DNA of 54,468 bases from an uncultured Lachnospiraceae bacterium (lineage in GTDB: Bacteria > Bacillota > Clostridia > Lachnospirales > Lachnospiraceae). The notes under the pieces were generated by a model. That model ran no database searches. It was not told where the DNA came from and saw nothing but the letters and a program-made list of their open reading frames with translations. The stretch spans positions 17,701 through 72,168 of the forward strand of contig CAJUQZ010000002.1 of assembly GCA_910588755.1 (NCBI GenBank), in the 5' to 3' direction. Below are positions 24,428-33,676 of the stretch, in pieces. Positions within the stretch are counted from its first letter, which is position 1. Each line of letters begins with the position of its first letter. The position numbers were made by a program, and so were the translations under genes.

Positions 24428-27400
24428 TTACGTGTTGCTTGTTTCTTCCGCACGGCCAAACCGAAACGCCTCAAAATCAAATTTGCTTCCCGGCAGGAAC
24501 AGAAACGTCAGTTTCCCCTTTCCAGCAAAACAGATCTCTGGAAAAGTTTGCTTCGACACTGCTCCCGCTGTGGCCGCTCCTTGGGCAAACCGGACAATGT
24601 GCTCCTGCGCCATGCCTTCGCCCGCCTCCATACCAGACAGGCCCTCCTCTGCGCAGGGCGTAAACGTGATGTGGATTTCATTGGCCTGCAGGGGTGTATA
24701 TCCCCATATTTCAATATGGGAGGTTCCCGCATCGCCAAAATCCATATCCGTGTATTCTAGCGTCACATTATTCCCGATTCCAAGGACACGCTTATCTTCT
24801 ATGTAAAAACTGTCCCCATAAATCCTGTCCGCCTCCGCCGCGGTCAGATACAAATAACCCTTTTGCTGCCTTGCAAAACGAAAGCCTCTTATGTGCACCT
24901 TGGCATTTAGGCAGAATGCCAGTGTCACGACACCCCTCACGCGCTCTGGCAGCTTCCAGCACTCCTCCTGATAAGTGTTCCATATCGATGGTTTTTGGTA
25001 GACCACAGTATCCAGCAGACGGCTTCCCTCCCTCTTTGGGTGTCCAATCCAAATCTCAATCGGATAAGCCTCCCCTGACAGGGCAAAGACTGACATCGTA
25101 ATCTCGTCGGAGCCAACATCGCCAAAGTCAATATTTTCATAGACAACACCGCTTCTCCCGTCCCGCGCCGTGGCAATCCCCTTCTCGTTTCCATTGCCGA
25201 TCTCCCCTATGGTATCGGTATAAAGACCAGCGCTGATCTCCTGATATGGGTCAAGAAAGCGTCGTCCCAGCCCACAAGCCTCCAGCTCCAACTGGGATAT
25301 CAACGTGATGCGCCCCTGATCATCCCGCGCCATGCAGCGCACCCGGAAGGGGCCGTCACCCAGCGCACGCACCATCACACGTGTCTGCAGCCCCCCGCCC
25401 TCTTTTGATTCCTTATTGCTGACAATACAGGCATGGTTCACTTCAATCCCGCCATCGTTTACCACCCTCCAGACCAGCTCTTTTACGTCCGCCCCCGCTG
25501 GACAGACCACTGCGTCAATCACCGTCTCTGGTTGCTGGCTGGTCAGAAGGCCGCTGCCCATCCTGCGAAGCTCGATCTTTCTTGCAGGAACCGGAAGCCT
25601 GACCGGCGTCTGGCTGGTTTTGTCCTGCGGCAATATCGGAATAAAAATCTGTGCCGACTCTAGCCCATTTCCCTCCACGTGGACAAAGATCCCGCCAACC
25701 TCTCTGCCTGCGCCAACCACCGCGAGCAACTTTCCCGAGAATAATTTCCGACAATCTGACTGGTATGAGTCATAATCCGTGCTGTCCCCGTTGTCCAGTC
25801 CAAGCAGTCTGCCGCTTCCCTGCACGTTCACCCGAACATAATCCGACGCGTTCTCCACCGGATTTCCATTTTCATCCAATGTCTCTATCGTCAGGAAACA
25901 CAGTTCCCCACTCCCTGCATGCAGCACTTCCCGGTCCGGCGACAGACGGATTGTTTTGCTATCGCCAAAGGAGGTATGGCTGTCCCATGCCGTCTCCATA
26001 CCGCTGTCATCATACGCCACCGCGCGGATTGTTCCCGGCTGATAGCGCACCTGCCAACTTGCAAGCAGCTTCTTTCCATGCGCATGGTCAATCACCTGCC
26101 GGCCCTGTGACACACCATTGACAAACAGCTCTACGCTGTGCTGGTTTGTGCACGCCCGCACATCAATCAGCTGTCCCTCATTAAAGTCCCAGTATGGAAA
26201 CAGGTGCACAAGAGGATTTATTTTTGCATCTGTCCACTCCGCTGCAAAGATATAGTAGGAGTCCTTTGGAAATCCTGCGGTATCAATCTGCCCAAAATAG
26301 GAATTTTTCGTGTGATACGGCGTCGGTTCACCAATATAGTCAAACCCCGTCCACAGAAACTGTCCGAACGTGAAATCCGCGTCCCGATCATCTATAATGC
26401 ACTTTTCGATACTTTTTGCCCCCCAGCTGGTTGCGGAATTTCCGAGCGCCGAGCACTGCTCATCCTCGTCCGCAAGAATTGACCTGGCTGCCGGAAAATG
26501 ATAGATTCCACGGCTCTGCACGACGGACGCCGTCTCACTTCCATAAATTACCCAGTCAGGATACTGCGCATGATGCGCCCTGTAATATTTCTCACCGTAA
26601 TTATAACCCGCAATTTTTAAGATATCTGTGCACCTTCTTGCGCTCTCCCAGAACATATTGTTAGAGCCAATCGTGATCTGCGTCATCCTGTCATGTCTGC
26701 GCACCCAACCCGCAAGCCTTTTTGTAATCTCCGGTCCCCGCCTCTCATCGGTGGTATCGCTGATCTCATTGCCAATTGACCAGAGCATCAGGCTTGGATG
26801 GTTTCTATCCCTGCGCACCCAGCTTGCGACATCGCGCTTTGCCCACTCATGAAAAAAACGCCCATAATCATATGGTGTCTTTGGGGACTCCCACATGTCA
26901 AAGGCTTCACTCATGACCAAAAAGCCCATCTGATCCGCCAGCTCCATGACCTGCGGGTCGGGCATATTGTGGCTGGTGCGAATAGCGTTTATACCCATGC
27001 CGCGCAGAATCCGAAGCTTTCTCTCCATTGCACAGCGGGAAAATGCGGCACCAAGGCAACCCAGATCATGGTGCTCACAGACACCGTGCACTTTAACCTG
27101 TCTCCCATTCAGCAAAAAACCTTTGTCCGGATCAAACGTCATGGTGCGAAATCCCACCGTAATCATCTGACTATCCAACTGTGCGTCCCCAAGCCACAGT
27201 TCCACACCCAGCCCATAGCATACTGGCGCTTCCAGATCCCACAGGGCGGGCGCTAGAACTTTTTCCTTTACACCCATCAGCAGGATTCTGCCACCTTTTC
27301 CTCCCTGCCTTGCGAGAAATACATTCTCTGTCTCGTCTGCGTCCGCCTCCCGCTTCCACTGATGCCGCCCAAGCTCCTGTACCACAATGCCGTCCCGGTA

Positions 27401-27985
27401 CAGATAATACCGACACTCCACCCTGGCATCCACGGACAAATCCCGCGTGCAACACTCCACTTCATTTGAAATCTCCAGCCAAAAACCGTCCGCACACGCA
27501 TTTGTCTCCACCTGGCAGCCATCCACAGGCAGAAAGGCCCTGCCACACACCTGCAGCCAGACGCGCCTGTAAATCCCAGCGCCTGAATACCAGCGGCTGT
27601 TAGGCGACTGAAAGCGCACCTGCAAGAGAATGGCATTTTCCCCTGTATGCAAATAATCCGTTATATCCATCTCAAAAGTAGAATAACCGTATTTCCAGTC
27701 CCCCACACCCTGCCCGTTGACATACAGCGTGGAATCCATGTAGACACCGTCAAAGCGCAGTATCACCTTCTCTGGCACCTCTCCTGTTATCGTCAGCTTT
27801 TTTTGATACCACCCACAGCTGTCCTCATAGAGTTTCCTGCTATCCCCAATCAGCCAGTCGTGGGGAATCGCTACCGGTTCAAAAACATACTGGCCTGCAC
27901 TAATACTGTCAGGTCCAGTGCCTGGCGGTGTCTTAACAAATTCCCAATCATCCGTAAATAATTGCACTGTATTTATATCCCTCAT
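24428..27985 (-). CDS. glycoside hydrolase family 2 (beta-galactosidase-like), multidomain
   Basis: A 1185-residue GH2 enzyme: sugar-binding domain (1-150), immunoglobulin-like domain (160-285), TIM barrel (about 290-600) with acid/base E407 (SIGNEISD) and nucleophile E484 (YGSETAS), a DUF4982-like segment and further beta domains. The C-terminus holds two related carbohydrate-binding-like modules (VYENIDFGDVGSDEI and LEYTDMDFGDAGTSHI). There is no signal peptide, so it would act in the cytoplasm on imported oligosaccharides. The ATG at 27985 follows GGGAGG. No transporter or sugar regulator is adjacent. Exact linkage specificity cannot be told. Confidence 0.92.
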   Translation of the reverse strand: MRDINTVQLFTDDWEFVKTPPGTGPDSISAGQYVFEPVAIPHDWLIGDSRKLYEDSCGWYQKKLTITGEVPEKVILRFDGVYMDSTLYVNGQGVGDWKYGYSTFEMDITDYLHTGENAILLQVRFQSPNSRWYSGAGIYRRVWLQVCGRAFLPVDGCQVETNACADGFWLEISNEVECCTRDLSVDARVECRYYLYRDGIVVQELGRHQWKREADADETENVFLARQGGKGGRILLMGVKEKVLAPALWDLEAPVCYGLGVELWLGDAQLDSQMITVGFRTMTFDPDKGFLLNGRQVKVHGVCEHHDLGCLGAAFSRCAMERKLRILRGMGINAIRTSHNMPDPQVMELADQMGFLVMSEAFDMWESPKTPYDYGRFFHEWAKRDVASWVRRDRNHPSLMLWSIGNEISDTTDERRGPEITKRLAGWVRRHDRMTQITIGSNNMFWESARRCTDILKIAGYNYGEKYYRAHHAQYPDWVIYGSETASVVQSRGIYHFPAARSILADEDEQCSALGNSATSWGAKSIEKCIIDDRDADFTFGQFLWTGFDYIGEPTPYHTKNSYFGQIDTAGFPKDSYYIFAAEWTDAKINPLVHLFPYWDFNEGQLIDVRACTNQHSVELFVNGVSQGRQVIDHAHGKKLLASWQVRYQPGTIRAVAYDDSGMETAWDSHTSFGDSKTIRLSPDREVLHAGSGELCFLTIETLDENGNPVENASDYVRVNVQGSGRLLGLDNGDSTDYDSYQSDCRKLFSGKLLAVVGAGREVGGIFVHVEGNGLESAQIFIPILPQDKTSQTPVRLPVPARKIELRRMGSGLLTSQQPETVIDAVVCPAGADVKELVWRVVNDGGIEVNHACIVSNKESKEGGGLQTRVMVRALGDGPFRVRCMARDDQGRITLISQLELEACGLGRRFLDPYQEISAGLYTDTIGEIGNGNEKGIATARDGRSGVVYENIDFGDVGSDEITMSVFALSGEAYPIEIWIGHPKREGSRLLDTVVYQKPSIWNTYQEECWKLPERVRGVVTLAFCLNAKVHIRGFRFARQQKGYLYLTAAEADRIYGDSFYIEDKRVLGIGNNVTLEYTDMDFGDAGTSHIEIWGYTPLQANEIHITFTPCAEEGLSGMEAGEGMAQEHIVRFAQGAATAGAVSKQTFPEICFAGKGKLTFLFLPGSKFDFEAFRFGRAEETSNT

Positions 27986-28059
27986 ATCCCGGCCTCCCTT
28001 CATCCTTAGCACCCCTCTGTAGTAAATTTTTGTTTTAGATGTTCTTTCTGTTTCTTTTC

Positions 28060-28088
28060 ATTATAGTATCTTTTCCATGAAAAATCAA
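28060..28088 (-). promoter_or_regulatory. sigma-A promoter of the GH2 gene
   Basis: On the minus strand TTGATT (28083-28088) and a perfect TATAAT (28060-28065) are 17 bases apart. Transcription would start near 28053, about 70 bases before the ATG. Confidence 0.7.
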
Positions 28089-28101
28089 TTTCAACATCAT
28101 T

Positions 28102-28135
28102 TTTCAAACACGCCCTGGTGCTCTATCTTCTGGCC
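28102..28135. repeat. end fragment of the MITE-like repeat family
   Basis: TTTCAAACACGCCCTG followed by GTGCTCTATC and CTGGCCGG matches the terminal sequence of the repeat family seen near 2858-2951 and 49822-50022. Only one end is present. Confidence 0.45.
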
Positions 28136-28260
28136 GGATGAAGCTTTATCTGCTACCTGTCCGCTTTCGTACCTGACTTGTAATGCCATATTTTGCAGGA
28201 AACGCTAAGGAACAGTAACCAGTAAAAACTGCAGGAACGCTCTTTATGTATTATTATATA

Positions 28261-30543
28261 CTAATACATATGCCCCAGCCGGCTTCCCATGCGGCTTAGC
28301 AGCTCGTTTGTGATGCTCCCTGACTCGTCCGCCACAACCGGCGCGGCAATCTCCTCTCCGCCATCATACCCAATCAGCGTCGCAGTCATACCCACCTCGA
28401 CGCCGGGGATATCTGTGACATCGACCGCAAGCTGGTCCATGCAGATCCGGCCGACAACCGGCGCCCAGCCGCCATTGATGAGCACATAACTGCCCCTATT
28501 GGACAGACTGCGCGGAAAGCCGTCCGCGTAGCCAACAGGCAGTATGGCGATCACGCTGTCCCTGTCTGCGACAAAAGTTCTGCCATAGCCGACAGTCTCC
28601 CCCTTTGGAACGAATCTGAGCAAAACCACCTTCGCCTTCAGCGAAAGCACCGGCCGCAAATCAAGCTGCAGCCTTGTCCGTGCACCAGGCGAGCTTAGCA
28701 CACCATACAAGGCGATGCCCGCCCGGACATAACTGCATTTCAGTTCGGGATAATTCAGCAGTCCATAGCTGCTCTGTATATGAATTTTGGGAATGCGAAT
28801 CCCCTCTTTCTTCAACCGCCTTAACACACTATAAAAATCCGCGATCTGCTGCTTTGTAAAAAGGACATCTTCCTCGTCCAGGCTGTCCGCGGCACACAGA
28901 TGCGTATAAATACCGTTTACGTTAAAGTGCTCCATCGCAAAAACGTCCATAATCTCCTCTATATGACAGCCAGCGTCAAATCCAAGCCGGTGCATACCCG
29001 TGTCGATCTTCACATGCACCTTGACACGATACCCCCGTTCATGCAATCTGCACGCATAAGCATAATCAATCAATGTCTGCGCAAGATCGTATCTGCGCAG
29101 CTCCCATGCCCGCTCCGGCGCCGTATAGCCAAGGATCAGAACCTCCCCACGGACACCGCACCTGCGCAGCCTGATGCCCTCGTCGATCGTTGCCACCGCA
29201 AATGCCCTGACACCGAGCTTATCCAGCTGCACAGCAGTCTCACACATTCCATGCCCGTATGCCTCAGCCTTCACGACCGCCATCAGCTCGCATTTCGGCG
29301 GCATCGCTTTTCTCAAAACCGCAACATTATGTGCCAGGTTTTCCAGATTGAGCTCTATATAAGCCCTGTCTGTACTGGTATCGCGCTTTTTGGGCTTTCG
29401 TCCAAACCGCCCCCACAATGCCACTGCCGCCGCGCCAAACGCGACGGACACTGACGTGACTGACAGAAAATGAACCACGCTGTTGTCCACAAGCAGCCCC
29501 TGCAAACGAAGCACTTTTGCAGCCATTCGGATCACGACAATCATCATCGGGTGAATGAGATACACGATCAGCGACAGATCCCGCAGCCACACAGAGCGCT
29601 TTCCCCTGAACTGCAAAAGCACCAGAAAAAGAAAATAGACGCAAGGCGGCAGAAACACATACATACTGTCGTGCCGCTGTACCTGAAAATGATGCAGCGC
29701 AAGCCCTTCCACAAGCATCAGCGCCAGCATCAAGCCAAAACACACCCCAGTCATCCAGGCCTTTTTACCAGACACAGCTTTTCCTGATACTGTTTTTTCC
29801 GATGCCGTTCTTACAGATTTAGACGTTCTGCAGCCTGATTGCTCCCTTACAATTTCACATTTATTTACACTTCCACTTTCACCTCTATTTTCACCACTAT
29901 CACCCTTATCCGCGATAAAGCCGCCCATGATAAAAAATACAGGCGCAAAAAATATCCCGTTTCTGGTATAGTCCGACGCCTGAAAAATGAGCGCATAAAA
30001 ACTGCTGCAAACCGGCACATGCTCCAACGTTCCATAATAGCTGTCCCCAAACAGCCCAACCAGATACAGCGCTGCCCCCGCTGCAAAAGCCTTCCTGTAA
30101 TCCAGCTTCCGCACCAGCCCCCACGCGATTGCCCCGCCCATAATGGACGCGGGAAGATACCACAGGTGATACAACGTCCCGTCAAACACAATGTCCTTTA
30201 TGAGATTTGGCAGCAGATAATCCATCCTGAAATAGCCATTGTAGAGATTGACCGGGATATAGAGCGCGATTGCGGCAGCGTAAACCAGCGCTGTCTTTCT
30301 CACAAAAGCGCACAGCTTCGCGGTCTGGTAATTGTATCTGGAAATCAGAAAAAAGCCCGAAGTCACAAAAAAGAACGGAACCGCGACACGCGCGACAATG
30401 CGCGTCAAGATAAAATCCGCCGTCCCGGATAATCCGGCAAGCGGCGACGTGTGAATCGTTATGACCAGCAATGCCGCCACCAGCCGGAAAACATCAATTC
30501 CTGTATAACCCTTGTCACAACAGCGCTTATTCTCAACCCTCAT
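28261..30543 (-). CDS. vanT: VanT-type membrane-bound serine racemase
   Basis: This protein converts L-Ser to D-Ser for D-Ala-D-Ser peptidoglycan precursors. Of 760 residues, 10-380 form an acyltransferase-3-type membrane domain of about ten helices, thought to take up or present L-serine. A charged linker (about 211-262) splits it. Residues 390-760 form an alanine-racemase-like PLP domain with PLP lysine K425 (AVVKAEAYGHG) and catalytic Y653 (VGYGRTF). In the C-terminal SITNELLSRMG motif N746 replaces the tyrosine of alanine racemases, the change linked to serine preference in VanT. The ATG at 30543 overlaps the vanXY end by 11 bases, so they are coupled. It is the last gene of the vanXY-vanT unit. 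Confidence 0.92.
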   Translation of the reverse strand: MRVENKRCCDKGYTGIDVFRLVAALLVITIHTSPLAGLSGTADFILTRIVARVAVPFFFVTSGFFLISRYNYQTAKLCAFVRKTALVYAAAIALYIPVNLYNGYFRMDYLLPNLIKDIVFDGTLYHLWYLPASIMGGAIAWGLVRKLDYRKAFAAGAALYLVGLFGDSYYGTLEHVPVCSSFYALIFQASDYTRNGIFFAPVFFIMGGFIADKGDSGENRGESGSVNKCEIVREQSGCRTSKSVRTASEKTVSGKAVSGKKAWMTGVCFGLMLALMLVEGLALHHFQVQRHDSMYVFLPPCVYFLFLVLLQFRGKRSVWLRDLSLIVYLIHPMMIVVIRMAAKVLRLQGLLVDNSVVHFLSVTSVSVAFGAAAVALWGRFGRKPKKRDTSTDRAYIELNLENLAHNVAVLRKAMPPKCELMAVVKAEAYGHGMCETAVQLDKLGVRAFAVATIDEGIRLRRCGVRGEVLILGYTAPERAWELRRYDLAQTLIDYAYACRLHERGYRVKVHVKIDTGMHRLGFDAGCHIEEIMDVFAMEHFNVNGIYTHLCAADSLDEEDVLFTKQQIADFYSVLRRLKKEGIRIPKIHIQSSYGLLNYPELKCSYVRAGIALYGVLSSPGARTRLQLDLRPVLSLKAKVVLLRFVPKGETVGYGRTFVADRDSVIAILPVGYADGFPRSLSNRGSYVLINGGWAPVVGRICMDQLAVDVTDIPGVEVGMTATLIGYDGGEEIAAPVVADESGSITNELLSRMGSRLGHMY

Positions 30544-31486
30544 TTTCGCCCTCTCCCACAATGCCACATCCTGTCCGGCTGATCTGTGTCACGATAAACC
30601 CCCCGCAATTATCCCCGGAAATACGATAGAAACCTGTATCGTCGATTTCAATTTCTATGCCGTCATTTTTTGCATTTATACCCATTGCTTCTGCATCTGA
30701 TGCTTTCCAATCCGATGCTTTTGCATTTACTACTTTTGCATCCGATTCTTTTGCATTTGCTTTTTCTGGATCTGACACACTCAAGTCTGCTGCTTCCAGA
30801 TAAGATATTTCAAATTGCTGAAAAACCAGCGGATTTTCCCCATAGCGGTAATCCCTGATAAACCTGATGTATTCCTCCAGCGCAAACCCTTTTTGTACCA
30901 TAATCTCCGCGTGCGGCGTGCCCACATACCTGAAATGCCACGGCTCATGTCCAATCCGCGTCACTGCCTGCTTTTCTTTCTGATACCGCTCTATAAAACC
31001 ATACGCTGCCGCACGCTCACGGAAAGCCTGGCAGATGCCCTCATACGGAAAATAAGGACGGATAAAATCAATCTCCTCCTGTCTCAGCCCGAGATCAATC
31101 GCAAGCCCGGTCTGATGCTCGCTATGCCCCGGAACAGCGACAAAACGCTCTGTAAACTCCTGTCCGCTCTCCGACAGGGATTGATCCCAGATCGCCTGCT
31201 GCTCCGACAGGGAACGCCATGCACTCACTGGAACGATGTACGCCCAGCCGCCGATCTCGTCCATCAATTGATTCAGCGCATGGTTTGCCCTGCTCTGTAA
31301 AAAAATATGCTCATACAAAACCACCTCTCCTTTCCACGCACCTGCATGTGACACATAGCTGTCCTCTCCATTCCACGAACCTACAAGGGACAAATCCTGA
31401 TGCTGCTCATGATACCTGTAGTCCCTGTTCACAAGTACCAAATCCCCCCTGTAAATATCCTCTTTTCCTAACAATATTCTACTCAT
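30533..31486 (-). CDS. vanXY: VanXY-type D,D-peptidase
   Basis: An M15-family zinc peptidase that removes D-Ala from D-Ala-D-Ala dipeptide and pentapeptide precursors in vanG-type glycopeptide resistance. Zinc ligands are H124 and D131 (SEHQTGLAIDL) and H184, with catalytic E181 (EPWHFRYVG). Of 317 residues, the first 230 match the usual length. The remaining C-terminal extension is a low-complexity stretch of AK-SD repeats (about 235-273) and a short beta-rich tail (IEIDDTGFYRISGDN...). No signal peptide is seen, so it is cytoplasmic, as in other VanXY. It overlaps vanT and begins about 180 bases after a putative regulated promoter. Confidence 0.9.
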   Translation of the reverse strand: MSRILLGKEDIYRGDLVLVNRDYRYHEQHQDLSLVGSWNGEDSYVSHAGAWKGEVVLYEHIFLQSRANHALNQLMDEIGGWAYIVPVSAWRSLSEQQAIWDQSLSESGQEFTERFVAVPGHSEHQTGLAIDLGLRQEEIDFIRPYFPYEGICQAFRERAAAYGFIERYQKEKQAVTRIGHEPWHFRYVGTPHAEIMVQKGFALEEYIRFIRDYRYGENPLVFQQFEISYLEAADLSVSDPEKANAKESDAKVVNAKASDWKASDAEAMGINAKNDGIEIEIDDTGFYRISGDNCGGFIVTQISRTGCGIVGEGENEG

Positions 31487-31600
31487 ACCCCACCACTCTT
31501 TTCAGAAAACCAATATCGTATATATCATTCACAAACCCATTCGCTGCCTGCAAACAATTTCCGACGCAGTTTCGCCATGCATTTATAACAGAAAAAAATA

Positions 31601-31647
31601 CAAAAAAGGAAACTGTTTCGACGCAATTATTGTATCAAAACAGTTTC
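31601..31647 (-). terminator. terminator-like hairpin in vanXY leader (copy A)
   Basis: On the minus strand a 13-bp stem (31635-31647 with 31609-31621, one G-U pair) is followed by a run of six Ts (31602-31607). It lies between the putative vanXY promoter and the vanXY start, so it could attenuate that operon. It also lies just downstream of the AraC gene and could simply end its transcript. Confidence 0.65.
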
Positions 31648-31674
31648 TCTGATATTTGTAGGTTTTTTGTCTCT

Positions 31675-31715
31675 TTTATAACATTTTTCTCTCTGAAATC
31701 TTACGATTTTCTTAC
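31675..31715 (-). promoter_or_regulatory. OmpR-type direct repeat and -10 upstream of vanXY (copy A)
   Basis: GTAAGAAAATCGTAAGATT (31697-31715, minus strand) contains GTAAGA twice with an 11-base period, as in OmpR/VanR-class binding sites. Sixteen bases after it is TATAAA (31675-31680), a plausible -10. The same arrangement occurs upstream of vanG. The repeat overlaps the last codons and stop of the AraC gene. Assignment to VanR is an inference; no VanRS genes are in the window. Confidence 0.55.
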
Positions 31716-32558
31716 CTCTGTTTTCCCTGATCCGATATCCTGTTTCGGTGAACAGCCAAAGTGTTTGACATATGCGCGGTAAAATGACGAGTAATCACCA
31801 AAGCAGCAGCCTTCCGCCACGCGCTGTACTACCTCGCCGCCGCGTATTTTTTCCCTTGCCGCAACCAGCCGTTTTGTGGTGATATAGTCCCAGGGTGCCA
31901 CTCCCGTGGCCTGCTTGAAAATCCTGTTAAACTGAGATGTGCTCAAACAGAAATGTTCCGCGAGCGCCGACACGGAAATTTCTTCAAACAAGTGGGAATT
32001 CACATACAAAACGACACGCTCCGAAATATTCTGCGGGTGGGCGTAGTCCGCCGAACCCCGTTTAAGCCATGCCCTGTTGATTCTGTCCATCAGCCAGTAA
32101 AGATGCGTTTTGATATTCATCGTCATCTCATAGCGGCTGCATTTTCCACACATTTCTGTAAAAATAGCAAGCACATTTTCCTCGCCAAACTCCACGGGCA
32201 AAAACAGATTCCCACGTCCGAGAGGCCGGTCAAAAAAAGCCTTCATAAGCTGGTGTTCCGGGTCAATGCTTTCAACTGCTGAAACCGGGAAATTAATCGC
32301 ATATCGTTCATACTTCTCACCGCCAAGGATCTTCACCCTATGGGACTCTGTCGGGCGCATAATCAAAAGACTGCCCACTCCAAGCGGATACCTTGCGCCT
32401 TCCACCAGGAAATCCGCATTGCCCGAAACAAAATAAAAAATCTCACACTGCTCATGAAAATGCGTGAAAAATTGATGATCGTCGGGATTGCCATCCACGG
32501 CATGCCTTGTATAGATTCCTTCCGAACTAAATTCCTGCAAAAAATCCGTAACCCTCAC
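31701..32558 (-). CDS. AraC-family transcriptional regulator
   Basis: A 285-residue regulator with a cupin-like N-terminal sensing domain (about 20-110: HFHEQCEIFYFVSGNADFLVEG...GSLLIMRPTESHRV) and a C-terminal double helix-turn-helix (ISVSALAEHFCLSTSQFNRIFKQATGVAPWDYITTKRL, then VAEGCCFGDYSSFYRAYVKHFG). It diverges from the isomerase/dehydrogenase genes, its likely targets. The start is uncertain: the frame begins with GTG at 32558 overlapping AAGGAG, while a TTG at 32540 has better spacing from GAGGG. The last four codons and the stop lie inside the vanXY promoter repeat. Confidence 0.85.
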   Translation of the reverse strand: MRVTDFLQEFSSEGIYTRHAVDGNPDDHQFFTHFHEQCEIFYFVSGNADFLVEGARYPLGVGSLLIMRPTESHRVKILGGEKYERYAINFPVSAVESIDPEHQLMKAFFDRPLGRGNLFLPVEFGEENVLAIFTEMCGKCSRYEMTMNIKTHLYWLMDRINRAWLKRGSADYAHPQNISERVVLYVNSHLFEEISVSALAEHFCLSTSQFNRIFKQATGVAPWDYITTKRLVAAREKIRGGEVVQRVAEGCCFGDYSSFYRAYVKHFGCSPKQDIGSGKTEVRKS

Positions 32559-32667
32559 TCCTTTTTATAAGGAACTGTAGTATCTGTTTCTCCAATATCA
32601 AATTGCTCAAGCAGCTCACTTATCTTCCTACAATTTCTAAAATAACAAATAATGCGTGAAATTGCAA

Positions 32668-32718
32668 TGTTTTATGCTCTATTTTGCAATTAAATTGTAA
32701 AACATTTTACAGTATACT
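32668..32718 (+). promoter_or_regulatory. putative AraC operator and promoter of sugar genes
   Basis: An inverted repeat AATGTTTTA / TAAAACATT (about 32668-32705) precedes a TATACT -10 (32713-32718). A weak TTAAAT -35 (32690-32695) sits 17 bases before it and inside the repeat. A weak -35 overlapped by a repeat fits activation by the divergent AraC protein. Confidence 0.4.
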
Positions 32719-32728
32719 GACTGCAAAT

Positions 32729-32759
32729 CGAGTAGCGGATTGCTCTTTTCCGCTACTCG
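32729..32759 (+). promoter_or_regulatory. stable hairpin in the 5' leader of the sugar genes
   Basis: An 11-bp perfect stem (CGAGTAGCGGA / TCCGCTACTCG) with a nine-base loop begins about five bases after the expected start site. No T-run follows, so it is not a terminator. It may stabilise the transcript. Confidence 0.5.
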
Positions 32760-32834
32760 CCGCGCCGGGCACGTGCTGCGCAGCTGCTGATTTCCTTTCG
32801 TGACCGTGTGCATAAAAAACACAGGAGGACTAAA

Positions 32835-33662
32835 ATGATGAACTTTAAACTTGCAGCGTTTGCCGACGAGGCGGACAGCCGGCTGGAAAAGCAGATTGAA
32901 GCAATGCAGCGAAACGGCATTGCGTACCTTGAAATCCGGGGTGTTGACGGCGAAACCGTCACGGATATCACATTGGAAAAAGCCCGGGAAATCCGAAAAA
33001 AACTGGACGCGTCCAATCTGTCTGTATGGTCTGTGGGCTCGCCATTCGGAAAAATCGGTATTGGCGATGATTTTGCCCCGCACCTCGAAAAATTCAAAAG
33101 AAACCTGGAAATTGCCGACATACTCGGCGCAAAGAAGATGCGTATGTTCAGTTTCTATGTGCCGAAGGAAAACCCGGAACAGTATTCAGACGAAGTGATG
33201 TCGCGTTTAGAACAGTTTCAGACAGCGGCAAAGAACAGCGACGTTTTGCTCTGCCATGAAAACGAAAAAGGCATTTACGGTGATATCGCTTCCCGATGCG
33301 CGGAAATACACAAAAATTTTCCCGCAATAAAAGCGGTTTTTGACCCGGCAAATTTCATACAGTGCGGTCAGGATACAAAAACGGCCTGGAAAATACTCTC
33401 ACCATATGTTGAATATCTCCACATGAAAGACGCGCTCGCCGACGGCTCTGTCGTACCGGCCGGAAAAGGGATCGGCAATATCCCGTATATTCTTGAAAAT
33501 TACCGTGGAACAGTCCTGACAATAGAACCGCATCTGACCGTATTTTCCGGGTTTGAAAAACTCGAGCAGGAGCAGGACCACACTGTGGGGAACTATTGTT
33601 ACTCCTCGTCGGAAGAAGCGTTTGATGCGGCTGTCGCAGCATTAAAAAATTTGATTTACTAA
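32835..33662 (+). CDS. sugar phosphate isomerase/epimerase (xylose isomerase-like TIM barrel)
   Basis: A 275-residue AP-endonuclease-2 family TIM barrel. Recognisable strands are KLAAFADEAD, IAYLEIRGVDG, VWSVGSPFGKIGIGDD, MFSFYV, VLLCHENEKGIYGD, AVFDPANFIQCG and VEYLHMKDAL; acidic and histidine residues in these (for example H-E, D-P, H-K-D) would bind a divalent metal. Relatives isomerise or epimerise keto-sugars, inosose or hydroxypyruvate. AGGAGG lies six bases before the ATG at 32835. The gene is followed 14 bases later by a Gfo/Idh/MocA dehydrogenase, the common pairing in inositol or rare-sugar breakdown. Confidence 0.88.
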   Translation: MMNFKLAAFADEADSRLEKQIEAMQRNGIAYLEIRGVDGETVTDITLEKAREIRKKLDASNLSVWSVGSPFGKIGIGDDFAPHLEKFKRNLEIADILGAKKMRMFSFYVPKENPEQYSDEVMSRLEQFQTAAKNSDVLLCHENEKGIYGDIASRCAEIHKNFPAIKAVFDPANFIQCGQDTKTAWKILSPYVEYLHMKDALADGSVVPAGKGIGNIPYILENYRGTVLTIEPHLTVFSGFEKLEQEQDHTVGNYCYSSSEEAFDAAVAALKNLIY

Positions 33663-33676
33663 AAAGGAGCATTATT

